A DNA stretch of 64,000 nt, taken from the NCBI RefSeq assembly GCF_900105185.1, contig NZ_FNTJ01000002.1, forward strand, positions 1,612,001-1,676,000, given 5' to 3'. Shown here piece after piece: positions 1 through 7,509 of this stretch; the stretch's first letter is position 1, and every line of letters starts with the position of its first letter. Below the pieces are notes generated by a model. The model searched no databases, had not been told where the DNA came from, and worked only from the letters and a program-made list of their open reading frames with translations. The stretch comes from Pseudomonas saponiphila (lineage in GTDB: Bacteria > Pseudomonadota > Gammaproteobacteria > Pseudomonadales > Pseudomonadaceae). The translations under genes and the position numbers were made by a program.

Positions 1-1242
1 GTCCAGCGCCTGCTCCAGTTGTTCGAAGCGGGTGACGGTGACCACAGGTCCGAACACCTCGCGCTGGACGATCTCGTCGTTCTGCCGGCAGCCGGCCAGC
101 AGGGTCGGCTGGTAGTAGAAACCGGCGCCGGAGTGCACCGCCGCGCCGGTGATGCGTTCGATGTGGGGCTGGCTCAGGGCGCGCTCGACGAAGCTGGCCA
201 CCCGGTCGCGCTGGCGGGTGCTGATCAGCGGGCCGATTTCGTTGTCGGCGTCGCGCTTGCTGGCAAAGCGCAGGCTGCTGACGGCGCTGCCCAGCTCGGC
301 CACCAGGCGGTCGTGGATGCCGGCCTGGGCGTAGACCCGGCAGGCAGCGGTACAGTCCTGACCGGCGTTGTAGTAGCCGTAGCTGCGCACGCCCTCGACC
401 ACGGCCTCCAGATCGGCATCGTCGCAGACGATCACCGGCGCCTTGCCCCCCAGTTCCAGGTGGGTGCGCTTGAGGGTTTTGGCCGCGGCCTGGAGAATTT
501 TCTGGCCGGTGACTATGTCGCCGGTCAGGGACACCATGCGCACCTTCGGATGGCTGACCAGGTGGCTGCCGACCCCTTCGCCGCCACCACAGACGATGTT
601 GATCACGCCCCGTGGCAGCAACTGCGCCAGGCTCGGGGCCAGGGCCAGGATCGACAGCGGGGTGTGTTCCGAGGGCTTGAACACCAGGGTGTTGCCCGCT
701 GCCAGGGCCGGGGCGATCTTCCAGGCGGCCATCATGATCGGGTAGTTCCAGGGCGCGATCGAGGCCACCACGCCAAGGGGATCGCGGCGCACCATGCTGG
801 TGTAGCCCGGCAGGTACTCGCCGCTCAACTGGCCGTGCTGGCAGCGCACCGCGCCGGCGAAGAAACGGAACACGTCGACGCTGGCGCCGAGGTCGTCCTG
901 GCGCGCCAGGTGCAGAGGCTTGCCGCAGTTCAGGGCTTCCAGGCGGGCCAGGTAGTCGGCCTGTTGTTCCAGGCTGTCGGCAATCGCCAGGAGCAGGTTC
1001 GCGCGTTGCTGCGGGGTGGTCCGCGACCAGCTGGAGAATGCTCGGTGGGCGGCGAAGATCGCGCTTTCCACCTGTTCGCTGCTGGCTTCGGCGATCTGCG
1101 TCAACACCTCGCCGGTGGCCGGGTTGAGAATCGGCTCGACCCGGCCCTGGCCGTTCACCAGTTCGCCATCGATCAGCAATGCCGTGCACAGCGGAGTCTG
1201 TGGGCCAGCCATTTTGCGGGTGCTCTTGTGTGCTAGGGCCAT
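1..1242 (-). CDS. patD: Gamma-aminobutyraldehyde dehydrogenase, C-terminus cut by window edge
   Basis: NAD(P)-dependent aldehyde dehydrogenase that oxidises 4-aminobutanal to GABA in putrescine breakdown. The first 414 codons are present (start MALAHKSTRK, ATG at 1242) and the rest lies left of the window. The catalytic glutamate is E263 in LELGGKAP and the nucleophile is C297 in GQDCTAACR, with the 34-residue spacing usual in the superfamily. The stretch EAVVEGVRSYGYYNAGQDCT closely resembles E. coli YdcW/PatD as I remember it, which is why I prefer this over a generic aldehyde dehydrogenase. A LysR gene lies 107 bp upstream on the same strand and could control it. Exact substrate is inferred. 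Confidence 0.82.
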   Translation of the reverse strand, partial: MALAHKSTRKMAGPQTPLCTALLIDGELVNGQGRVEPILNPATGEVLTQIAEASSEQVESAIFAAHRAFSSWSRTTPQQRANLLLAIADSLEQQADYLARLEALNCGKPLHLARQDDLGASVDVFRFFAGAVRCQHGQLSGEYLPGYTSMVRRDPLGVVASIAPWNYPIMMAAWKIAPALAAGNTLVFKPSEHTPLSILALAPSLAQLLPRGVINIVCGGGEGVGSHLVSHPKVRMVSLTGDIVTGQKILQAAAKTLKRTHLELGGKAPVIVCDDADLEAVVEGVRSYGYYNAGQDCTAACRVYAQAGIHDRLVAELGSAVSSLRFASKRDADNEIGPLISTRQRDRVASFVERALSQPHIERITGAAVHSGAGFYYQPTLLAGCRQNDEIVQREVFGPVVTVTRFEQLEQALD

Positions 1243-1349
1243 GGGGCTTTCCTGGGGGTGAGTGCCCGGCCTGTTCTTGTGGGGAATGCCCAGAGACTAG
1301 TAGCGGGGCCTGAGGTCGACAAATTCTTAATACTCAAGGGGCCGTTCGA

Positions 1350-2264
1350 TTAAATAGATGGCTTGCGCCCGCCCGGGGGCTGCTCCCGGGCCACGGTGAG
1401 GAAGGGGTCCACCAGGGCCGGGCGCGCGGTGCCCCGGCGCCAGGCCAGGCCGACATCCAGGGTCTGGTTGAGGTCCGCCAGGGGCCGGGCCTCGATGATG
1501 TCGCCCTCCAGGGACCAGGGGCGGTAGGTCATGTCCGGCTGGATCGACAGGCCCAGCCCGGCGGCCACCAGGCTGCGCACCGCTTCGGTGGAGGCGGTGC
1601 GCAGGCTGATCCGTGGCTGCAGCCCGGCCACGCTCCACAGGCGCTGGGCGTTGCGCTCCATTTCGTCGACGTTGAGCTGGATCAGCGGCTCCCGGGCCAC
1701 GTCCGCCAGGTTGATGCTGTCGTGTTCCAGCAAAGGGTGCTGGGGCGGCAGCCAGAGGCGCTGCGGCGAGTGGGTCAGGACTTCGGTCTGCAGGGCATGG
1801 CGGTCTTCGAGGTTGGACAGGATCAGCACCCCGACGTCGATTTCGCCGCTGACCAGCAGGTGTTCGATATAGGGCCGTTCGTCCTCCATGACGCGTATCT
1901 CTACATTGGGGTAGGCGCGCTGGAAACGGGTCAGCAGGTCGGCCAGGTAATAGCCGGCCACCAGGCTGGTCACCCCCACGGTCAACTGTCCGGCCACCGG
2001 GTCGCTGCTCTGCTGCAGGCTGCGCTTGGCGTTGTCCACCGTGGCCAGGATCAGGTGCGCCTGGCGCAGGAACTGATGCCCCTGATGGGTCAGGGTCATG
2101 CCCTTGGCATGGCGGCTGAACAGGTTGACGCCGATTTCCTGCTCCAGTTGCTGGATGGCCAGGGTCAGGGTCGACTGGGAAATGAACACCGCCTGGGCGG
2201 CGGCGGAGATCGAGCCGGTTTCGGCCACGGCGATAAAGTGACGGATCTGGCGCAAGGTCATCAT
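1350..2264 (-). CDS. LysR-family transcriptional regulator
   Basis: LysR-type regulator of 304 residues. The N-terminal winged helix-turn-helix (about residues 3-62) begins MTLRQIRHFIAVAETGSIS and includes SQSTLTLAIQQLEQEIG. The LysR substrate-binding fold fills the rest. I start at the tandem ATG-ATG at 2264/2261 because the family's N-terminus begins there; the frame stays open further upstream but that part looks non-coding and no clear Shine-Dalgarno helps the choice. The gene is divergent from the DUF533 gene and sits directly upstream of the aldehyde dehydrogenase on the same strand, so that dehydrogenase is the natural candidate target. The inducer cannot be read from sequence. Confidence 0.85.
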   Translation of the reverse strand: MMTLRQIRHFIAVAETGSISAAAQAVFISQSTLTLAIQQLEQEIGVNLFSRHAKGMTLTHQGHQFLRQAHLILATVDNAKRSLQQSSDPVAGQLTVGVTSLVAGYYLADLLTRFQRAYPNVEIRVMEDERPYIEHLLVSGEIDVGVLILSNLEDRHALQTEVLTHSPQRLWLPPQHPLLEHDSINLADVAREPLIQLNVDEMERNAQRLWSVAGLQPRISLRTASTEAVRSLVAAGLGLSIQPDMTYRPWSLEGDIIEARPLADLNQTLDVGLAWRRGTARPALVDPFLTVAREQPPGGRKPSI

Positions 2265-2454
2265 GGCGGGGCTACCGGGCGGCTTTTTAGAAATATTGGG
2301 CGCTGTATTGGTAAAACCGATGCCTTGTTTAGCACCTTTCCCTGATCCGGTGAAAGCAACATTCAGAAGCACTATCGTCCTCTGGTCCTCGGCACTTCTC
2401 TCTAGGCTTGCGGCCTGATGTGTCGACACGACACTGACTGTGCGGAGGCGGCAG

Positions 2455-3180
2455 ATGAACACCCGTGGATTGCTCGATCAATTACTCAGGTCCGGCCAGG
2501 AGCTGTTGCAGAACCAGGCCGGCACCCCGTCAGGCGAGGGCGGCAAGGCCCCGCAGGGCGGACTTGGCGGTTTGCTCGGGGGCAAGCCCGGCGGTCTGGG
2601 CGGACTGCTCGGCGGCGCTGGCGGTGGGGCCCTGGCAGCCGGGGCCATGGGCTTGCTGCTGGGCAACAAGAAAGCCCGCAAGTTCGGCGGCAAGGCCCTG
2701 GCCTATGGCGGCCTCGCGGCCCTCGGCGTGTTGGCCTACAAGGCCTACGGCAACTGGCAGGCGCAACAGGGCACGGCCCCGGACACTGCGCCGCAGACCC
2801 TCGACCGCTTGCCGGCGCAACAGGTCGAGCAGCACAGCCAGGCGATCCTCAAGGCCCTGGTGGCGGCGGCCAAGGCCGACGGTCATGTCGACGAGCGCGA
2901 GCGGGCGCTGATCGAGGACCAGTTGCGCAAGTTGGACAACGACCCGCAACTGCAGCATTGGCTGCACGGCGAATTGCACAAGCCGCTGGACCCTGCGGAC
3001 GTGGCCCGCGCCGCCAGCACCCCGGAAATGGCCGCGGAGATGTACCTGGCCAGCCTGATGCTGGTGGATGAGCAGCACTTCATGGAGAAGGCCTACCTGG
3101 ATGAGCTGGCGCGCCACCTGCAACTGCCGCTGGGGCTCAAGGCTGAGCTGGAAAACCAGGTGCGCCAGAGCGCTGGCTGA
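2455..3180 (+). CDS. DUF533 (YebE/TerB-like) membrane-associated protein
   Basis: Conserved protein of 241 residues. A start at MNTRGLLDQLL is supported by GGAGG about eight bases upstream. Residues about 25-80 are very rich in glycine and alanine and contain a weakly hydrophobic stretch (GGGALAAGAMGLLLG) that could insert in or lie on the membrane. Residues about 115-235 form a helical TerB-like domain (ALVAAAKADGHVDERERALI) with the acidic loop typical of DUF533. E. coli YebE is the best-known relative and has no settled function; it is associated with envelope stress. Transcribed alone, divergent from the LysR gene. Confidence 0.75.
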   Translation: MNTRGLLDQLLRSGQELLQNQAGTPSGEGGKAPQGGLGGLLGGKPGGLGGLLGGAGGGALAAGAMGLLLGNKKARKFGGKALAYGGLAALGVLAYKAYGNWQAQQGTAPDTAPQTLDRLPAQQVEQHSQAILKALVAAAKADGHVDERERALIEDQLRKLDNDPQLQHWLHGELHKPLDPADVARAASTPEMAAEMYLASLMLVDEQHFMEKAYLDELARHLQLPLGLKAELENQVRQSAG

Positions 3181-3390
3181 GCTGCACGGCCGCTCCTTCG
3201 CCATGGATGGCGGTTCTGCCCTGGGGATTTGCCGATATGCCCTGCGGGCCGAGAAAAGCCCGCTAAGGCGCTAGCCAGAGCGGGCGCACCAATCTGCCCA
3301 AAGTGCTACCTGTGTCGTCAAACCACCGGTAAAACCGCCATCGTCCTCGGCTATACTCCCTCCATTTTTGAATGGCCCCGAGGACTGACT

Positions 3391-5013
3391 GTGAAGAACT
3401 GGACGTTGCGCCAACGCATTTTGGCGAGCTTTGCGGTGATTATCGCCATCATGCTGCTGATGGTCGTCGTCTCGTACTCGCGCCTGTTGAAGATCGAAGC
3501 CGGTGAAAACAGCATGCGTGACGATGCGATCCCCGGGGTCTATTTCAGTTCGATGATCCGCGGCGCCTGGGTCGATACCTACCTGCGGACCCAGCAGATC
3601 ATTGGCCTCAAGCAGAATCAGGACATCAGTTCCGAAGACAAGGCCGATTTCAAGGCATTTGAAGAGCGCCTGCTGACCCAGATGGCCAACTACAGGCGGA
3701 CCCTCAGCAGTCGCGAGGACCATACCGAGTTCGATGCCTTCGAGAAGGACCACGATGATTTCAATCGCATTCAGGCCGCGGTGCTCGACCTGCACCAGAA
3801 GCGCCAGGAAGCCGAGGCGATTCGCCTGTTCAATGAGCAACTGACCCCGGCCTGGATTGCCGGGCGGATGAAGCTCAATGACATCATCAACGAGAACAAG
3901 GTTGTGGCCGACGCCGCCAGCGATGCCATCGACGACGCCGTGGCGACGGCCAAGGTCAGCATGGGCGTGTCGTTGCTGGTGGCCATTCTTGCCGCCGGTC
4001 TGTGTGGCCTGCTGCTGATGCGGGCGATCATGGCGCCGATGAACCGTATCGTGAGCATTCTCGATGTCATGCGCACCGGCGACCTGAGCGGCCGCCTGAA
4101 CCTGGAACGCAAGGACGAGTTCGGCGCCGTGGAAACCGGCTTCAACGACATGATGACCGAGCTCACGGCCCTGGTGTCCCAGGCCCAGCGTTCGTCGGTG
4201 CAGGTGACCACCTCGGTGACCGAAATTGCCGCCACGTCCAAGCAGCAGCAGGCCACCGCCACTGAAACCGCGGCCACTACCACGGAAATCGGCGCCACTT
4301 CGCGGGAAATCGCCGCGACTTCCCGGGATCTGGTGCGCACCATGACGGAGGTGTCCAGCGCCGCCGACCAGGCCTCGGTGCTCGCCGGCTCGGGCCAGCA
4401 GGGGCTGGCGCGGATGGAAGACACCATGCACTCGGTGATGGGCGCCGCAGACCTGGTGAACGCCAAGCTGGCGATCCTCAATGAGAAGGCCGGCAACATC
4501 AATCAGGTGGTGGTGACCATCGTCAAGGTCGCCGACCAGACCAACCTGCTGTCGCTCAATGCTGCCATCGAGGCGGAAAAGGCCGGGGAATACGGCCGCG
4601 GTTTTGCCGTGGTGGCCACCGAAGTGCGCCGCCTGGCGGACCAGACCGCGGTCGCCACCTATGACATCGAGCAGATGGTTCGCGAGATCCAGTCGGCGGT
4701 GTCGGCGGGGGTCATGGGCATGGACAAGTTCTCCGAGGAAGTGCGTCGCGGCATGGCCGAAGTGCAGCAGGTGGGCGAGCAGCTGTCGCAGATCATCCAT
4801 CAGGTCCAGGCCCTGGCGCCGCGGGTGCTGATGGTCAATGAAGGCATGCAGGCCCAGGCCACCGGCGCCGAGCAGATCAATCACGCCCTGGTGCAATTGG
4901 GCGATGCCAGCAGCCAGACCGTCGAGTCCCTGCGTCAGGCCAGCTTCGCCATCGATGAGCTGAGCCAGGTCGCGGTGGGCCTGCGCAGCGGCGTTTCGCG
5001 TTTCAAAGTCTGA
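3391..5013 (+). CDS. wspA: Methyl-accepting chemotaxis protein WspA
   Basis: Membrane receptor of the Wsp surface-sensing pathway, 540 residues. GTG start at 3391 follows a GAGGA box; the frame is open further upstream but only the GTG places the first membrane helix at the N-terminus. TM1 is about residues 10-32, then a periplasmic four-helix-bundle region, TM2 about 190-210, HAMP about 211-262, and a cytoplasmic signalling hairpin whose tip holds NLLSLNAAIEAEKAGEYGRG. The protein ends GVSRFKV without a C-terminal receptor-tethering pentapeptide. It is the first gene of a tightly packed seven-gene operon; wspB overlaps its stop codon by one base. A TATACT at 3352-3357 may be the operon's -10 box; no matching -35 is obvious. 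Confidence 0.93.
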   Translation: MKNWTLRQRILASFAVIIAIMLLMVVVSYSRLLKIEAGENSMRDDAIPGVYFSSMIRGAWVDTYLRTQQIIGLKQNQDISSEDKADFKAFEERLLTQMANYRRTLSSREDHTEFDAFEKDHDDFNRIQAAVLDLHQKRQEAEAIRLFNEQLTPAWIAGRMKLNDIINENKVVADAASDAIDDAVATAKVSMGVSLLVAILAAGLCGLLLMRAIMAPMNRIVSILDVMRTGDLSGRLNLERKDEFGAVETGFNDMMTELTALVSQAQRSSVQVTTSVTEIAATSKQQQATATETAATTTEIGATSREIAATSRDLVRTMTEVSSAADQASVLAGSGQQGLARMEDTMHSVMGAADLVNAKLAILNEKAGNINQVVVTIVKVADQTNLLSLNAAIEAEKAGEYGRGFAVVATEVRRLADQTAVATYDIEQMVREIQSAVSAGVMGMDKFSEEVRRGMAEVQQVGEQLSQIIHQVQALAPRVLMVNEGMQAQATGAEQINHALVQLGDASSQTVESLRQASFAIDELSQVAVGLRSGVSRFKV

Positions 5014-5549
5014 TGGACGAACTGGCGCACAAGCGCAGTGGCGCTTCGGGGGCGAAAACCGCGCTGTTCCTGATGTTTCGCATCGGTCAGGAGCGCTACG
5101 CCTTGCAGGCGGTGGATGTGGTTGAGGTGCTGCCGCGCCTGCAGCTCAAGCCGATTGCCCGGGCGCCGTCCTGGGTTGCCGGGGTGTTTGCCTACCGCGG
5201 GGTGGTGGTGCCGGTCATTGATCTGTGCGAGCTGACTTTCGGCCGTCCTGCCCAGTTGCGCACCAGCACCCGGCTGGTGCTGGTGCACTATCGCAGCGCT
5301 GCCGGGCGACCGCCGCGGGTGTTGGGTCTGTTGCTGGAACAGGCCAATGACACCCTGCGCTGCGATCCCCGGGAGTTTCAGCCTTATGGCCTGGACAACC
5401 GCCAGGCCCCTTTTCTGGGACCGGTGCGTGAGGATGACCTGGGGCTGCTGCAATGGGTGCGGGTCGACGACTTGCTGGCGGCCGAGGTGCGTGAGCTGCT
5501 GTTTCCCGAGGAGCCCCTGGACCCGGCGTCGCTTGAGGAGTCTCGATGA
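5013..5549 (+). CDS. wspB: CheW-like coupling protein WspB
   Basis: Adaptor of 178 residues with a single CheW domain (about residues 15-160; MFRIGQERYALQAVDVVEVL, then GVFAYRGVVVPVIDL). In the Wsp system it links the receptor WspA to the kinase WspE; the related adaptor WspD is encoded two genes downstream. Its ATG overlaps the wspA stop in TGATG and its end overlaps wspC by four bases (ATGA), so it is probably translationally coupled on both sides. Identified by fold and by position in an intact wsp operon. Confidence 0.92.
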   Translation: MDELAHKRSGASGAKTALFLMFRIGQERYALQAVDVVEVLPRLQLKPIARAPSWVAGVFAYRGVVVPVIDLCELTFGRPAQLRTSTRLVLVHYRSAAGRPPRVLGLLLEQANDTLRCDPREFQPYGLDNRQAPFLGPVREDDLGLLQWVRVDDLLAAEVRELLFPEEPLDPASLEESR

Positions 5550-6823
5550 GTGACGAGCAACGGTTTTTCGATTTTCTCAAGGAACGCATCGGCCTGGATG
5601 TAGCGTCGGTCGGCCCGGCGATCATCGAGCGCGCGGTGCGCCAGCGCTGCAATGCGCTGTACGCCCACAGCAGCGATGAGTACTGGCAGAAGCTGCAGGG
5701 CTCGCGGGAGGAGCAGCAGGCCCTGATCGAGGCGGTGATCGTTCCGGAAACCTGGTTTTTCCGCTACCCGGAATCCTTCGCCACCCTGGTCAAGCTGGCC
5801 AAGGCCCGCCTGGGGCAGATCAACGGCATGCGCGCGCTGCGCCTGCTGAGCCTGCCGTGCTCCACCGGCGAAGAGCCCTATTCGATCGCCATGGCCCTGC
5901 TCGACGGCGGCCTGGCGCCCCATCAATTCAAGGTCGATGGTCTGGATGTGAGTCCGCTGTCGGTGGAGCGGGCCCGAGGTGCCAGCTATGGCAAGAACTC
6001 CTTTCGTGGCCAGCACACCGCGTTTCGTGAGCGGCACTTCCATGTCGAGGGCGATCGTTATTACCTCAGCGAGCGGGTGCGCGAGCAGGTTCGGCTGCAT
6101 GTGGGCAATGTCCTGGACCCCGGATTGCTGGCCACGGAACCGCCTTTCGACTTTGTCTTCTGTCGCAACCTGCTGATCTATTTCGATCAGCCGACCCAGC
6201 GTCAGGTGTTCGAGGTGCTCAAGCGCCTGACCCATGAAGAAGGCGTGCTGTTCATCGGCCCCGCCGAGGGCAGTCTGCTGGGGCGCCTGGGCATGCGTTC
6301 GATCGGCATTCCCCAGTCCTTCGCCTTCAGCCGGCACCAGGAACCGGAACCGGCGCCGCTGCCGGTGAGCTTGCCCAAGCCCCTGTCCTTGCCGTTGCGA
6401 CCCCCTCATCCGGCCGTTCCGGCCCCGCGGCCGCGGCCCTTTAGCCGTACCGCCCCGGCCCCCGTACCCGCGCTGGACGGCGCGCCGCCCAGCGATGCGG
6501 CGAGCCTGCTGGCCACCATTGCCGCCCTGGCCAACGAGGGCAAGAGCGCCGAGGCCCGTGCCGCCTGTGAGCGCTACCTGCAGCAGCATGAGCCGGTGGC
6601 CCAGGTGTTCTACTGGCTGGGGCTGCTCAGTGATGTGGCCGGCAACGCCATGGAGGCCCAGGGTTTTTACCGCAAGGCCCTGTACCTGGCGCCCCAACAC
6701 CCCGAGGCCCTGGCGCACCTGGCGGCGCTGCTGGCGTCCCAGGGCGATGTCGCCGGTGCCCAACGATTGCAGGCGCGGGCTGTGCGCAGCACCCGCGCTG
6801 CCGACAGTGAGTTGAAACGATGA
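5546..6823 (+). CDS. wspC: CheR-type receptor methyltransferase WspC with TPR tail
   Basis: SAM-dependent methyltransferase of 425 residues that methylates glutamates of WspA and so promotes signalling. Domains: CheR N-terminal helical domain (about 1-65), SAM-binding catalytic domain (about 75-270) with SLPCSTGEEPYSIAM and the later FCRNLLIYFD, a proline-rich linker (about 270-315) and C-terminal TPR-like helices (about 320-410; VFYWLGLLSDVAGNAMEAQG). A CheR with TPR tail is characteristic of Wsp and similar alternative pathways. Overlaps wspB and wspD by four bases each. Confidence 0.93.
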   Translation: MSDEQRFFDFLKERIGLDVASVGPAIIERAVRQRCNALYAHSSDEYWQKLQGSREEQQALIEAVIVPETWFFRYPESFATLVKLAKARLGQINGMRALRLLSLPCSTGEEPYSIAMALLDGGLAPHQFKVDGLDVSPLSVERARGASYGKNSFRGQHTAFRERHFHVEGDRYYLSERVREQVRLHVGNVLDPGLLATEPPFDFVFCRNLLIYFDQPTQRQVFEVLKRLTHEEGVLFIGPAEGSLLGRLGMRSIGIPQSFAFSRHQEPEPAPLPVSLPKPLSLPLRPPHPAVPAPRPRPFSRTAPAPVPALDGAPPSDAASLLATIAALANEGKSAEARAACERYLQQHEPVAQVFYWLGLLSDVAGNAMEAQGFYRKALYLAPQHPEALAHLAALLASQGDVAGAQRLQARAVRSTRAADSELKR

Positions 6824-7509
6824 GCCATTCCCTCTCATTGGACCTGACCCGTGAAGATGCCCAGGCCATCGACGATTGCTGGAACCGCATCGGCATCCAC
6901 GGCGACAAGTCCTGCCCGTTGCTGGCCGAGCACATTCATTGCCGCAACTGTTCGGTGTACTCCGCTGCCGCCACGCGCCTGCTGGATCGCTATTCGCAGC
7001 TTCAGGAGGACCGCGAGCAATCGGTGGCGCTTTTGCCCGACAGCGATGTGGTCACCCGCTCGCTGCTGATCTTGCGCCTGGGCGAGGAGTGGCTGGGGCT
7101 GGCCACTCGCTGCCTGCTGGAAGTGGCGCCGCTGCAGGCGATCCACTCCTTGCCCCACCAGCGTTCGCGGGCGCTGCTGGGGGTGGCCAATGTGCGCGGG
7201 GCGCTGGTGGCCTGCCTGTCGTTGAGCGAACTGCTGGGGCTCGATGGCACGCCGGCCGGCGCGGCTCCTTCGACACGGGTCATGCCGCGGATGCTGATCA
7301 TCGGTGCCGAGGGTGGCCCGGTGGTGGTGCCGGTGGATGAGGTGGACGGTATCCATGCCATTGACGAGCGCATTCTGGCTGGCGCGTCGCTGTCCGGCGA
7401 GCAGGCCAATGCCAAGTACACCCGTGGCGTGTTGCAATGGCAGGGCCGCAGCCTGCGCTTGCTGGATGAAGAGCAGTTGCTCTTGGCCGTGACCCGGAGC
7501 CTGACATGA
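6820..7509 (+). CDS. wspD: CheW-like coupling protein WspD with His/Cys-containing N-terminus
   Basis: Second adaptor of the pathway, 229 residues. The CheW domain lies at about residues 80-225 (LILRLGEEWLGLATRCLLEV, then GVANVRGALVACLSL). It differs from WspB in an N-terminal extension of about 75 residues carrying CPLLAEHIHCRNCSVYS near residues 31-48, which could bind metal or be redox active; that is inference. Published work on P. aeruginosa links WspB/WspD to localisation of WspA clusters. Four-base overlaps with wspC and wspE. Confidence 0.92.
   Translation: MSHSLSLDLTREDAQAIDDCWNRIGIHGDKSCPLLAEHIHCRNCSVYSAAATRLLDRYSQLQEDREQSVALLPDSDVVTRSLLILRLGEEWLGLATRCLLEVAPLQAIHSLPHQRSRALLGVANVRGALVACLSLSELLGLDGTPAGAAPSTRVMPRMLIIGAEGGPVVVPVDEVDGIHAIDERILAGASLSGEQANAKYTRGVLQWQGRSLRLLDEEQLLLAVTRSLT

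Noticed and set aside
19..1236. 405-codon rightward open frame at the window start
   Set aside because: Opposite strand of the aldehyde dehydrogenase, whose catalytic Glu and Cys are in the leftward frame.
3181..3390. Additional coding sequence upstream of wspA, in frame with it
   Set aside because: Starting upstream would put about 54 polar residues before the first membrane helix; the GTG at 3391 has a proper ribosome site.
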